DNA of 64,000 bases from Wagnerdoeblera intermedia. Lineage in GTDB: Bacteria; Pseudomonadota; Alphaproteobacteria; Rhodobacterales; Rhodobacteraceae. The translations under genes and the position numbers were made by a program. Below the pieces are notes generated by a model. That model searched no databases, was not told the origin of the DNA, and was given only the letters and a program-made list of their open reading frames with translations. The stretch lies in NCBI RefSeq assembly GCF_042647465.1, contig NZ_JBHRVN010000008.1; one strand, given 5' to 3'. Position 1 is the stretch's first letter. The number at the start of each line of letters is the position of its first letter. Shown piece after piece: positions 51,473-60,400 of the stretch.

Positions 51473-52909
51473 ATGACAAGCTATTCCGACACGCAGCTTC
51501 TGATTAACGGCGTCTGGCGTGCCGCATCAGACGGCCGCACCATCGCCGTTCGCAACCCTGCCACCGAAGAGGTGATCGGCAAGGTCGCCCATGCCAGCCG
51601 CGACGATCTCGACGCCGCGCTCGAAGCCGCAGAGCGCGGATTTCAGACCTGGAAAAACACCTCCGCCTATGACCGCAGCAAGGTGATGCGCAAAGCCGCC
51701 GCCCTGCTGCGCGAGCGTGCCGAGGGCATCGCCGTTCTGATGACGCTCGAGCAGGGCAAACCGCTGGCCCAGTCGCGCATGGAAACCATGGGGGCTGCTG
51801 ACACCATCGAGTGGTTCGCCGAAGAGGCACGGCGCACCTATGGCCAGGTCATCCCGGCCCGCGCCACCAATGTGCTGCAGATCACCATCAAAGACCCGGT
51901 CGGCCCGGTCGCAGCCTTTACGCCCTGGAATTTCCCCATCAACCAGGTGGTGCGCAAACTCTCGGCCGCGCTTTGCACCGGCTGCTCGATCATCGTGAAG
52001 GCCCCGGAAGAAACCCCCGCCTCGCCTGCCGCCATGATCGCCTGCTTTGTCGATGCAGGCGTGCCTGCCGGTGTCGTCAACCTGGTCTTCGGCGTGCCTG
52101 CCGAGATCTCGGAATATCTGATCCCGCATCCGGTGATTAAGAAGATCAGCTTCACCGGCTCGACCCCGATCGGCAAGCAACTGGCCGGGCTGGCCGGGCT
52201 GCATATGAAGCGTGCCACCATGGAACTGGGCGGCCATGCCCCGGTGATGATCTTTGACGACGCCAATATGGATCAGGCGATCTCATTGATGTCGATGCAT
52301 AAATTCCGCAATGCCGGGCAGGTCTGCGTCTCTCCGACCCGCTTCCTCGTGCAGGACGGCGTGGCCGATCAGTTCATCGAAGGCTTCAAAGCCGTCGCCG
52401 AGAAACTGAAGATCGGCAATGGTATGGAAGACGGCATCGACATGGGCCCGCTGGCCAATGACCGCCGCATTCCGGCCATCGAAAAGATGGTCGAAGACGC
52501 GATTTCCAAAGGCGCGAAACTGCTGACCGGCGGCCGTCGTCTGGGCAATAAGGGCTGGTTCTATGCCCCGACTCTGCTGGCCGATGTGCCCACCGATGCC
52601 GCGATCATGAACGAAGAGCCCTTCGGCCCGGTCGCCGTGATCAACCGCATCAAAGGCGTGGATGAGGCCCTGACAGAGGCGAACCGCCTGCCCTATGGCC
52701 TTGCCTCCTATGCCTTTACCACCTCGTCGGAAACCGCGATGCGGCTGCGCAATGAGATCCGCGCGGGCATGCTGACGGTCAACCACCTTGGCCTCGCGCT
52801 GCCGGAAGTGCCCTTCGGTGGCATCGGAGACAGCGGCTATGGGACTGAGGGCGGCTCGGAAGCGGTGGAAGCCTATCTCGACACCCGCTTCGTGACCCAG
52901 GCAATCTGA
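51473..52909 (+). CDS. NAD(P)-dependent aldehyde dehydrogenase, succinate-semialdehyde dehydrogenase-like
   Basis: A 478-residue ALDH of the GabD type. The oxyanion/cofactor region is AAFTPWNFPINQVVRKLSAALCTGCSIIVKAPEETPAS. The catalytic glutamate is E251 in ELGGHAPVMIF, and the catalytic cysteine is C285 in NAGQVCVSPTRF. The C-terminus is LTVNHLGLALPEVPFGGIGDSGYGTEGGSEAVEAYLDTRFV. The homologous sequence begins at MTSYSDTQLLINGVW. It is transcribed alone, away from the tcu regulator. A semialdehyde dicarboxylate fits both the GabD-like sequence and the neighbouring acid pathways. Confidence 0.9.
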   Translation: MTSYSDTQLLINGVWRAASDGRTIAVRNPATEEVIGKVAHASRDDLDAALEAAERGFQTWKNTSAYDRSKVMRKAAALLRERAEGIAVLMTLEQGKPLAQSRMETMGAADTIEWFAEEARRTYGQVIPARATNVLQITIKDPVGPVAAFTPWNFPINQVVRKLSAALCTGCSIIVKAPEETPASPAAMIACFVDAGVPAGVVNLVFGVPAEISEYLIPHPVIKKISFTGSTPIGKQLAGLAGLHMKRATMELGGHAPVMIFDDANMDQAISLMSMHKFRNAGQVCVSPTRFLVQDGVADQFIEGFKAVAEKLKIGNGMEDGIDMGPLANDRRIPAIEKMVEDAISKGAKLLTGGRRLGNKGWFYAPTLLADVPTDAAIMNEEPFGPVAVINRIKGVDEALTEANRLPYGLASYAFTTSSETAMRLRNEIRAGMLTVNHLGLALPEVPFGGIGDSGYGTEGGSEAVEAYLDTRFVTQAI

Positions 52910-52916
52910 GCCTTTG

Positions 52917-52938
52917 ACCGGGCGGGGACACCCGCCCG
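52917..52938. terminator. Stem-loop between convergent aldehyde dehydrogenase and lysR genes
   Basis: A 9-bp perfect stem CCGGGCGGG / CCCGCCCGG with a four-base loop, in the 33-base gap between the two stops. The U-tract is poor; it probably serves both directions. Confidence 0.6.
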
Positions 52939-52942
52939 GATC

Positions 52943-53845
52943 TTATCCGAGATTAAGCCGCTTCAGACGGTCGGCGATCATATCGCACATCACCGCCGAA
53001 GCCGGCTCCAGCGGGCGGCGCGCGCTGACCAGCACCCCGATGCGCAGGTCATTCAACTGCTGCGCATCGAGAGGCACAAAGCGCAGAATGCCGCTTTCCA
53101 ACTCGCTCAGAAACCCCAGCCTTGTGTAAAGCCCGATCCCGCGCCCCGCGAGGATCATCTTGCGCGCCAGCGGCAGCGAATTGGTGAAAAGCGTGGCCTG
53201 GCTCTGCACCATGGAATCCGTCACCACCTGATCGATGATGGAATGCCGCCCCCGCGCATCGGTGGTCCTCACCAGGGTGTAATCGGCAATATCGTGCACC
53301 GACAGCGAACTGCGCTCGACCAGCGGGTGATCGGCGCGCAGGATGATCCCGATGGCAGCCCCGCGCCGCGCCACCGCCCGCACATCCGGGTGCAGATCGA
53401 GGACGAAAGAGACGCCGATATCCGCCTCGCCCGCCGCGACAGCCGACATGACCTCTTCGGGCTGGCAGTGGTTGATGGTGAAACTCGTCTCCGGATGCTC
53501 TTCCTGAAAGAGATCTAGCACGCGGGGCAGAAACTCCATCGAGACGGAATCGATGGTGGCGATCCCGATATGGGCCGCACGCAGATCGCGGATATCGCCG
53601 AGGCGCAACTGGACCTGACGGTATTCCATCAGGGTGCGGCGGCAATGTTCGAGGACGATTCGTCCCGCAGCGGTCAGCTCCACCCCTTCGGCAGTTCGGG
53701 AGAGGAGTTTCACCCCAAGCTGCTCCTCCACACTGATAATCTTGCGATTAACCGCCGTTGAGAAAACGTTCAGCACGGCTGCTGCTTTTCTGATCGAGCC
53801 CTGTCTCGCCGTCTCGTCAAGATAGCGCAGAAAGATCGAATGCAT
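52943..53845 (-). CDS. LysR family transcriptional regulator
   Basis: A 300-residue LysR protein. The helix-turn-helix is at residues 3-62 (IFLRYLDETARQGSIRKAAAVLNVFSTAVNRKIISVEEQLGVKLLSRTAEGVELTAAGRIVLEHCRRTL). The effector domain starts near residue 92 (AHIGIATIDSVSMEFLPRVLDLFQEEHPETSFTINHC). It is divergent from the ABC importer at 53987, with a possible site between them, and so probably controls 53987-60334. Confidence 0.88.
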   Translation of the reverse strand: MHSIFLRYLDETARQGSIRKAAAVLNVFSTAVNRKIISVEEQLGVKLLSRTAEGVELTAAGRIVLEHCRRTLMEYRQVQLRLGDIRDLRAAHIGIATIDSVSMEFLPRVLDLFQEEHPETSFTINHCQPEEVMSAVAAGEADIGVSFVLDLHPDVRAVARRGAAIGIILRADHPLVERSSLSVHDIADYTLVRTTDARGRHSIIDQVVTDSMVQSQATLFTNSLPLARKMILAGRGIGLYTRLGFLSELESGILRFVPLDAQQLNDLRIGVLVSARRPLEPASAVMCDMIADRLKRLNLG

Positions 53846-53864
53846 GCGGGCATCCCCCCGAATC

Positions 53865-53885
53865 GTGGTGCAAAAAAGGCATCAC
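53865..53885. promoter_or_regulatory. LysR-type binding site candidate
   Basis: GTGGTGC (53865-53871) and GCATCAC (53879-53885) form an inverted repeat with one mismatch around AAAAAAG. It lies 20 bases from the lysR start and about 100 from the importer start, the usual place for an autoregulatory LysR site. Confidence 0.45.
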
Positions 53886-53986
53886 TGATGGACAAGATTG
53901 CTTCTATGCCCGGGCGCGACATACTGCCACAGTTTTCGTTAATCCAGGCCGGAAGAGCCGGAGCACCCCCGACAGGAGATCTTGAA

Positions 53987-55051
53987 ATGACCGATCCCGC
54001 TTCGCGTAACCGTTCCGATTTTTCCGCCACCCGCCGTCGCTTTCTGGGCACTTCTCTTGCCGCTGCCGGGGCCTTTACGGGGGGCAGTCTGCTGACCTTC
54101 CTGCCCGCCGGCGCGCAGGATCTTTACACCTGCCGGATGCAGCTGGGATGGCTCGCATCTAACGGAATTTTAGGCGAAATCGCCGCTGACGAGAAAGGCT
54201 TTTACGCAGAGGAAGGTCTGAAGCTTGAGATCGTTCCGGGCGGCCCGAACGTCGACGGGATCGCCTCAGTTGCCTCCGGGTCAGCCAATCTGGGATCTTA
54301 CTCGTCCTCGCCTTCGCTGATGCTGGCGCGTTCTGCGGGGATGCCGATCAAATGCATCGCCGCAGGCTATCAGCGCCACCCCTTCACCTATTTCTCGATG
54401 AAGTCGAAACCGGTCGCCAAACCGGAAGATATGATCGGCAAAAAAGTTGCCACCAATGGCACGGCAAGGGTGCTGCTGCAGGCGCTACTGGCCGCCAATG
54501 GCCTCAAAGAAGACCAGCTGGAAATCTCGGTCATGGGCTCGGATGTGGCGCCGCTGCTGACCGGTCAGGTCGATGTGGTCACCGGCTGGCGCACCAATAC
54601 GCCGGTGCTGGTGGCGCTTGGGGACGACCGGGTGGAGCTGACCCTTTGGGACGCAGGCGTGCAGCTTTACGCCAACCCCTATTACACCACCGACGATATG
54701 CTGGCGAACCATAAGGACAAGGTTGTCGCCATGATGCGCGCCTCGGCACGCGGCTGGGCCTGGGCCTTTGAGAACCGCAAAGAAGCGGTCGAAATGCTGG
54801 TGAAGCGCTATCCCAATATGGTGCTGGCGGATGAGCTGGCGACCGTCGATATGCTGATGGATGAATACTGCTTCAACGAGCAGACAAAGGCCAATGGCTG
54901 GGGTCAGATGACCCGCGAGAACTGGCAAAAGCAGATCGAGCAATATGCCGCGCTCGGCCAGTTCCAGGGGCCGGTGCCTTCGGTTGATGACATCATGACG
55001 CTGGAGATCCTTGAAGCCACCGCCGACGTGCGCGCCAAATTCGGAGCATGA
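53987..55051 (+). CDS. ABC transporter substrate-binding protein (NMT1/SsuA-like), Tat-exported
   Basis: A 354-residue binding protein. It has a twin-arginine signal, TRRRFLGTSLAAAGAFTGGSLLTFLPAGAQ, rather than a Sec peptide. The body is of the NMT1/SsuA type: MQLGWLASNGILGEIAADEKGFYAEEGLKLEIVPGGPNVDGIASVASGSANLGSYSSSPSLMLARSAGMPIKCIAAGYQRHPFTY. ATG at 53987 has ACAGGAG nine bases upstream; the longer open frame is without homology. Family members bind sulfonates, pyrimidine precursors, aromatic acids and similar compounds. It starts the importer operon. Confidence 0.9.
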   Translation: MTDPASRNRSDFSATRRRFLGTSLAAAGAFTGGSLLTFLPAGAQDLYTCRMQLGWLASNGILGEIAADEKGFYAEEGLKLEIVPGGPNVDGIASVASGSANLGSYSSSPSLMLARSAGMPIKCIAAGYQRHPFTYFSMKSKPVAKPEDMIGKKVATNGTARVLLQALLAANGLKEDQLEISVMGSDVAPLLTGQVDVVTGWRTNTPVLVALGDDRVELTLWDAGVQLYANPYYTTDDMLANHKDKVVAMMRASARGWAWAFENRKEAVEMLVKRYPNMVLADELATVDMLMDEYCFNEQTKANGWGQMTRENWQKQIEQYAALGQFQGPVPSVDDIMTLEILEATADVRAKFGA

Positions 55052-55845
55052 CCATGGGGCTGGACCTTTCCGCAGCCGGGGTGACCCCGAAGGCGGCCGT
55101 GCTGAAGCGGGCCTCGGTGCGCTTCGGGCAGTTCACGGCCATCGAAGATCTGTCGCTGGAGATTGAGGCGGGGGCTTTTTACTCCGTCCTCGGCCCTTCG
55201 GGTTGCGGCAAATCCACCCTTCTGCGCCTCGTCTCGGATCTGGTCCCGGCGGCTTCGGGCAGCGTTGAAGTCTTAGGCAAAACGGTCGAGGAAGCCCGTC
55301 TGGCGCGGGAATTTGCCTTCGTCTTTCAGGATGCAACCCTGCTGCCCTGGCGCTCGGCGCTGAAAAACGTCGAACTGCCTTTGGAGATCGGCAGATCCCG
55401 TGGCATCCGTCCGCCCTCAGGGGGGCGCAGCCCGCGCGAACTGCTGGAGCTGGTGGGGCTGAAGGGCCGCGAAGACGCGCTGCCGCATGAGCTCTCGGGC
55501 GGTATGCGCCAGCGGGTCGCCATTGCCCGCGCGCTGGTCTGCCAGCCGCGCATTCTTCTGATGGATGAGCCCTTCGGCGCTTTGGATGAGATCACCCGCG
55601 ATCACCTGAACCTGCAGCTTCTCAATATCTGGCAGGAGACCGGGGTGACGGTTTTGTTCGTCACCCATTCCATTCCGGAAGCGGTCTTTCTTGGCCAGAA
55701 AGTGCTGATGCTGAAAGCCCGCCCCGGTCGTCTGAAAGAGGTGGTCGACATTGATCTGCCCTATCCGCGGCTGATCCGTGACCGCGAAAGCCCTGAGTTC
55801 ATCCGCTATGCCTCGCGGCTGCGCGACATTCTGGAGCAATGCTGA
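55048..55845 (+). CDS. ABC transporter ATPase, SsuB/TauB-like
   Basis: A 265-residue ATPase. Walker A is LGPSGCGKSTLLRLV, the signature LSGGMRQRVAIARAL, Walker B ILLMDEPFGALDEITR, and the switch histidine FVTHSIPEAVFL. The start overlaps the binding-protein stop as ATGA; an ATG at 55054 has better spacing to GGAG and may be the true start. The stop overlaps the permease start. It is a normal partner of an NMT1-type importer. Confidence 0.9.
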   Translation: MTMGLDLSAAGVTPKAAVLKRASVRFGQFTAIEDLSLEIEAGAFYSVLGPSGCGKSTLLRLVSDLVPAASGSVEVLGKTVEEARLAREFAFVFQDATLLPWRSALKNVELPLEIGRSRGIRPPSGGRSPRELLELVGLKGREDALPHELSGGMRQRVAIARALVCQPRILLMDEPFGALDEITRDHLNLQLLNIWQETGVTVLFVTHSIPEAVFLGQKVLMLKARPGRLKEVVDIDLPYPRLIRDRESPEFIRYASRLRDILEQC

Positions 55846-56646
55846 TGGCCGCTATTGACCGCACCCCGGCAACGACCACCGATCCGCAACTCGCAGCCCT
55901 GCGCCGTGAGCGCTTTATGAAGGCCGCCCTGCCGATCGGCACGGGACTTGGCCTTCTGCTGGCCTGGGAGCTTGGCGTGCGGCTTTTCAAAGTGCCGCCC
56001 TTCATCGCCCCCGCGCCCTCTGACGTGGCGATGGTTTTCGTCAATCAATGGCCGCTGCTGGCGTCGAACTTCTGGCCCACCTTCTATGAAAGCGTGCTCG
56101 GCTTTATCGCCGGGAACACTATCGCGATCCTGCTGGCCGTGGCTTTCGTGCATTCGCGCACCGCAGAGCGCGGCTTTCTTTCCCATCGCGGTTTTTGTCA
56201 ACACCATTCCGGTGCTGGCCATGGCGCCCATCCTGGTGCTGATCTTTGGCGCAGAGTTGACCGCCAAAGTGATGATCGCGGCGCTGATCTGCTTCTTCCC
56301 GACGCTGGTAAACATGGTCCGGGGCCTGCAGTCGGTCAGCCCCCAGGCGCTGGAACTGGCGCGTATTCTCTCGGCCTCAAAGTCAGAAGTTTTCTGGAAG
56401 ATCCGCCTGCCCTCCTCGCTGCCCTTCCTGTTCTCGGCGCTGAAGATCGCGGCCACCACCTGTGTGATCGGGGCCATCGTCGGTGAATGGGTGGGTGCGG
56501 ATAAGGGCCTTGGCGCGCTGATCCTCGACAGCACCTTCAATTTCCGCTCGGCCACGCTTTATGCCACCGTCTTTTTGTCCTCAGGACTGTCGGTGATGAT
56601 GTTTGGCCTCGTGTCCCAGGCAGAGCGGCTCATCGTGCGCTGGTAA
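55845..56646 (+). pseudogene. ABC transporter permease (SsuC-like) with a single-base frameshift
   Basis: The first part, MAAIDRTPATTTDPQLAALRRERFMKAALPIGTGLGLLLAWELGVRLFKVPPFIAPAPSDVAMVF to AVAFVHSRTAERGF, and the second part, FPIAVFVNTIPVLAMAPILVLIFGAELTAKVMIAALICFFPTLVNMVRGLQSVSPQALELARILSASKSEVFWKIRLPSSLP to AERLIVRW, form one normal BPD_transp_1 permease of about 266 residues. They are in different frames. One extra T in GGCTTTCTTTCCC (about 56173-56185) explains it. It is a true loss of function or a sequencing error. The flanking genes are intact. Confidence 0.85.
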
Positions 56647-56696
56647 CGGCGCACCCCTCTCGCCTCATTCTTCTTCTTTCCATGGAGGGCCTTCGC

Positions 56697-58064
56697 ATGT
56701 CGGAGCATCACAGAGAATTTGTGTCTCTTGCAGCCGGTCAGGTGCCGGTTGTGGCAGACTGTGATGTGGTCGTGGTGGGCGCTGGCCCGGCAGGCACCTC
56801 TGCCGCCGTCTCAGCCGCGCGCAACGGCTGTAAGGTCGTGCTGCTTGAGCGCTATCACCATCTCGGCGGCATGGCCTCGGGCGGGATGGTTCTGGTGCTC
56901 GACGATATGGTCAACGCCGGCACTGAGATCGTCACCACCGGCATCGTGTCGGAGTTCACTGAGCGGATGAAGGCCCAGGACGGCGCGATCTATCCGCCGC
57001 CCGAGGACTGCCGCACCGATTGGGAGGCCTGGAAGAAATGGTCCCGCTGGGGCGCGATCGACTTTCATTCGACCGGCATGCCGCAGCCGATCATTCATGC
57101 CGTGGCTTTTGATCCCGACTGCTGGAAGCGCGTCTCGCTCGATCTGGTCCGCGAAGCAGGGGTTGAGCTGCGCACCCATTCCTGGTTCTCAGAAGCTCTG
57201 ATGGAGGGCGGTAAGATGACCGGCGTGGTGGCACAGACCAAGCTTGGCCGTCAGGCGATCCGCGCGAAAATGGTCATCGATGCCACCGGGGATCTCGATG
57301 TCGGGGCCTCCGCCGGGGCGAGCTATCTGCAGGGGCAGTTTATCGTCACCACCGTCTTCCGGCTCTGCGATGTCGACACTGCGAAAGCTGAGGCTTTCGA
57401 GTATAGCCATCCTGAGGAATACAAAGCCCTCGACCGTGCGGCCCGCCGGGTGATTGGCGGTGCCTGGGGCATGTGGTGGCTGAAGACGCCGCTGCCGGGG
57501 ATTGTCTGGTGCAACTGCCCGCATATGCCAGGCTATGACGGTCTCTCGCCCGAGCATATGGTCGCCTCTGAATATGAGGGGCGCGAGCGGATGATGAAGC
57601 TTCTGGCCTTCGCCCGCGAGAACCTGCCGGGCTTTGAGAATGCGAAAATGCTGGGCGCCGCCGAGCAGATGGGCATCCGCCAGACCCGCCTTCTGCAGGG
57701 TGAATATGTCGTCACCAAAGACGATCTGAACAAGCGCCGCTGGTTTGCCGACAGCGTCTGCCGGGGCCGCGATTACTACACCCCCTACCGCGCGCTGCTG
57801 CCCAAAGGCGTCGACAATCTGATCGTCGCGGGCCGTCACTATTCGGTTGAAAGCGAAGCGCAGAAGCTTTCCCGCGAAATCCCGTCCTGTATGGCTCAGG
57901 GCGAAGCTTCGGGCGTCGCCATAGCGCTGGCTCTTCAGGGCGATGTCGCTTTGCGTGATGTCGATGCACGCGCCATTCAGAAGCAGATGCGGGCACAGGG
58001 GGCCGATCCCGGCGATGTGCCGTCATCGAACGCACTGGTTGAGACCATGGAGGCGGCCCAATGA
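56697..58064 (+). CDS. FAD-dependent oxidoreductase
   Basis: A 455-residue flavoprotein of the FAD_oxidored family. The FAD fold is DVVVVGAGPAGTSAAVSAARNGCKVVLLERYHHLGGMASGGMVLVLDD. The middle has AKMVIDATGDLDVGASAGASY, and the C-terminus AEQMGIRQTRLLQGEYVVTKDDLNKRRWFADSVCRGRDYYTPYRALLPKGVDNLIVAGRHYSVESEAQKLSREIPSCMAQGEASG, in which the late FAD-contacting GRHYS is clear. TGGAGG precedes ATG 56697. It overlaps the CoA-transferase start by four bases. The substrate is unknown; a ferredoxin at the end of the operon could be its electron partner. Confidence 0.85.
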   Translation: MSEHHREFVSLAAGQVPVVADCDVVVVGAGPAGTSAAVSAARNGCKVVLLERYHHLGGMASGGMVLVLDDMVNAGTEIVTTGIVSEFTERMKAQDGAIYPPPEDCRTDWEAWKKWSRWGAIDFHSTGMPQPIIHAVAFDPDCWKRVSLDLVREAGVELRTHSWFSEALMEGGKMTGVVAQTKLGRQAIRAKMVIDATGDLDVGASAGASYLQGQFIVTTVFRLCDVDTAKAEAFEYSHPEEYKALDRAARRVIGGAWGMWWLKTPLPGIVWCNCPHMPGYDGLSPEHMVASEYEGRERMMKLLAFARENLPGFENAKMLGAAEQMGIRQTRLLQGEYVVTKDDLNKRRWFADSVCRGRDYYTPYRALLPKGVDNLIVAGRHYSVESEAQKLSREIPSCMAQGEASGVAIALALQGDVALRDVDARAIQKQMRAQGADPGDVPSSNALVETMEAAQ

Positions 58065-59224
58065 GCACCCCGATCCTTCCCCTCTCCGGCGTGCGGGTGA
58101 TCGACTTCACCCAGGTGATGCTTGGCCCCTGCGCCACTCAGGTCTTAGGCGATTTCGGCGCCGATGTGATCAAGATCGAGCGTCCGGGCGCGGGTGATCT
58201 TTCGCGCAATTTTTTCGGGCTTCCCGATGAGAAGTCGATGAACAACGTGGTCTATGCCTCGCTCAACCGCAACAAACGCTCGGTGGAACTCGACAGCAAA
58301 ACGCCTGAGGGCAAGCAGGCGCTGCTCGATCTCTGCCGTACGGCGGATGTGGTGGTCGATAACTTCCGCGCCGGTGTGATGGAGCGACTCGGCTTTGGCT
58401 ATGAGGCGCTCTCGAAACTCAACCCGCGCATCATCTGCGCCTCGGGCACCGGCTTTGGTCCGGTGGGGCCCTACGCCCATAAGGGCGGCCAGGACGTGCT
58501 GGCCCAGGCCATGACCGGGGTGATGGAGAAAACCTCTGACCCCTCGATCCCTCGCTCGATCTATCCGACGACGCTTTGCGACTACTCCGCCGGGATGCAT
58601 CTGGTGCAGGGCATTATGGCCGCCCTTCTGATGCGCGAGAAAACCGGGCGCGGGCAAAAAGTGGGCGTGTCGCTCTACGACTCCATGCTCGCCATGCAGA
58701 TGCAGGAGGCCGCACAATGGGCCGCGCATCGTGAGGTGCTGAACTGGGCTGCGATGCCGCTGACCGGCTATTTCGACGCCACCGATGGCGGTCTGGTGAT
58801 CGTGGGCGCCTTCAAGCAAAATCCGCTGCGTGACATCTGCAAGGCGCTGGAGCTTGAGGATCTATCGCCACAATATCCGGATCTGCCGAGCCAGCGGGCC
58901 AATAAACCCTTCCTGCAAAAGACCTTCCGCGACCGCATCGCCACCAATACCCGCGGCTACTGGCTAGAGCGTCTGGAAGCCGAGGATCTGCTCTGCGCCC
59001 CCGTCCGCTCGCTTGGCGAAGCGCTGGAGGATCCGCAGACCCGCATCAATGGCATGCTTCTGGAGATGGACCTGCCCTATTACGGCCGCGTCACCCAGAT
59101 GGCGACGCCGGTGCATCTCTCGGAAGTGACGCCGACCCTGCGCCACCTGCCGCCAAAGCTTGGCCAGCATACGGCAGAGGTTCTGGCCGAACTGGCGCAG
59201 ATGCGGGAAAGTCAGCCGGCATGA
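58061..59224 (+). CDS. Family III CoA-transferase (CaiB/Frc-like)
   Basis: A 387-residue CoA-transferase. The opening is LPLSGVRVIDFTQVMLGPCATQVLGDFGADVIKIERPGAGD. The catalytic aspartate is D145 in HKGGQDVLAQAMTG, within the family motif. Later parts are SIYPTTLCDYSAGMHLVQGIMAALLMREKTGRGQKVGVSLYDSMLAM and the ending CAPVRSLGEALEDPQTRINGMLLEM. It overlaps the genes on both sides by four bases. It would activate a carboxylic acid by moving CoA from a donor thioester. Confidence 0.9.
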   Translation: MSTPILPLSGVRVIDFTQVMLGPCATQVLGDFGADVIKIERPGAGDLSRNFFGLPDEKSMNNVVYASLNRNKRSVELDSKTPEGKQALLDLCRTADVVVDNFRAGVMERLGFGYEALSKLNPRIICASGTGFGPVGPYAHKGGQDVLAQAMTGVMEKTSDPSIPRSIYPTTLCDYSAGMHLVQGIMAALLMREKTGRGQKVGVSLYDSMLAMQMQEAAQWAAHREVLNWAAMPLTGYFDATDGGLVIVGAFKQNPLRDICKALELEDLSPQYPDLPSQRANKPFLQKTFRDRIATNTRGYWLERLEAEDLLCAPVRSLGEALEDPQTRINGMLLEMDLPYYGRVTQMATPVHLSEVTPTLRHLPPKLGQHTAEVLAELAQMRESQPA

Positions 59225-60000
59225 GTGTTGATCTCAACATCACCGGCGGCGTTGCACGCGTCACCATCAACCGGCCTGAGCGGATGAATGCGGTAGACCT
59301 CGCCACCTCTGACCGGCTGGAAGCGATCTGGCAGCAGATTGAGCGCGATCCTTCGGTGCGCTGCGTGGTGCTGAGCGGGGCGGGCGAGAAGGCCTTTTCG
59401 GCGGGCGCGGATATGAAATCCGGCGATAAGGCGAAAAGCGGTGTGCAATACTGGGCCGATGGCAATCCCATGGGCTTTGGCGGCATCACCTTTCGTGACA
59501 CGCTGAAGGTGCCGGTGATTGCTCGGGTCAACGGCTTTGCGCTCGGCGGCGGGATGGAGATGGTTCTCGGGGCCGATATCGTCATCGCAGCCGAGCACGC
59601 GCGCTTTGGCCTGACCGAGGCGCGGGTCGGGCGGCTGCCGCTTGATGGCGGGATGGTGCTGCTGCAGCGGCTGATCCCGCGCAATATCGCCGCCGGAATG
59701 ATGCTGACGGGGCGCATGGTCCCCGCGGCGGAGATGGCGCGCTATGGCCTTATCAATGCGGTGGTCCCCGCCCCAGAACTTGATGCCGAGGTCGACCGCT
59801 GGATCGCGGATATCACCGCCTGCGCGCCGCTCTCGCTGCGTGCGATCAAGGCGATGATGCGCAGAACGGCGCAGATGTCGGCCCGGGAGGCGGCGGGCGC
59901 GCGGCTGCCCGAACTGATCGAGGCGCTGAACTCAGAAGACCAGCACGAAGGCGTGGCCGCCTTCAACGAAAAGCGCGCGCCGGTCTGGAAGGGGCACTGA
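59221..60000 (+). CDS. Enoyl-CoA hydratase/isomerase (crotonase family)
   Basis: A 259-residue crotonase-fold enzyme. The oxyanion-hole segments are LSGAGEKAFSAGADMKSGD and NGFALGGGMEMVLGADIVIAAEHARFGLTEARVGRLPLDGG, with a glutamate in the usual FGLTEA place. The C-terminal helix part is SLRAIKAMMRRTAQMSAREAAG. It probably adds water to, or isomerises, the acyl-CoA made by the CoA-transferase. Overlaps on the 5' side show translational coupling. Confidence 0.9.
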   Translation: MSVDLNITGGVARVTINRPERMNAVDLATSDRLEAIWQQIERDPSVRCVVLSGAGEKAFSAGADMKSGDKAKSGVQYWADGNPMGFGGITFRDTLKVPVIARVNGFALGGGMEMVLGADIVIAAEHARFGLTEARVGRLPLDGGMVLLQRLIPRNIAAGMMLTGRMVPAAEMARYGLINAVVPAPELDAEVDRWIADITACAPLSLRAIKAMMRRTAQMSAREAAGARLPELIEALNSEDQHEGVAAFNEKRAPVWKGH

Positions 60001-60001
60001 G

Positions 60002-60334
60002 ATGCTGGTGATCGGCGCGGCCTGCATCGACATCAAGGACGGGATCTGCACCACCTCCTGCCCGGTCGACTGCATCTATGAGGGGGAGCGGATGTTCTAC
60101 ATCCACCCCGATGAATGCATCGAATGCGGGATGTGCGAGAGCATCTGCCCGGTGGATGCGATCCGCTATGCCGATGAACTGCCCGCCGATCTGCAGATCT
60201 TCGAGGCGCTGAACCGCGAGGCCTTCGCCGGTTCTGAGGGCACCGAAAGCCCCGGCGGCTGGCGGCGCGGCATGGACCCGCGCCCGGACCCAGAAGCAAT
60301 CCGGGACTGGCCGAAAGCTTCCGCGCCGGGCTGA
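60002..60334 (+). CDS. 7Fe ferredoxin (FdxA-like)
   Basis: A 110-residue ferredoxin. Cysteines at positions 8, 16, 20, 24, 39, 42, 45 and 49 line up one for one with those of Azotobacter ferredoxin I, where C8/C16/C49 hold a [3Fe-4S] and C20/C39/C42/C45 a [4Fe-4S] cluster. The non-ligand C11 is Ile. The CPVDCIYEGERMFYIHPDECIECGMCESICPVDAI core is typical. It begins one base after the hydratase stop, so electron transfer is part of this pathway, probably to or from the flavoprotein at 56697. Confidence 0.9.
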   Translation: MLVIGAACIDIKDGICTTSCPVDCIYEGERMFYIHPDECIECGMCESICPVDAIRYADELPADLQIFEALNREAFAGSEGTESPGGWRRGMDPRPDPEAIRDWPKASAPG

Positions 60335-60347
60335 AGGCCCGGCCTTT
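60325..60347 (+). terminator. Terminator at the end of the CoA operon
   Basis: A 7-bp stem GCCGGGC / GCCCGGC with a short loop containing the ferredoxin stop codon, followed by CTTTG. The U-tract is short. Confidence 0.5.
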
Positions 60348-60400
60348 GCCGCATCAGCAGGAAGGTGGGTAAAGATGCGTCCGCGCCGCCGCCTGCCGGA

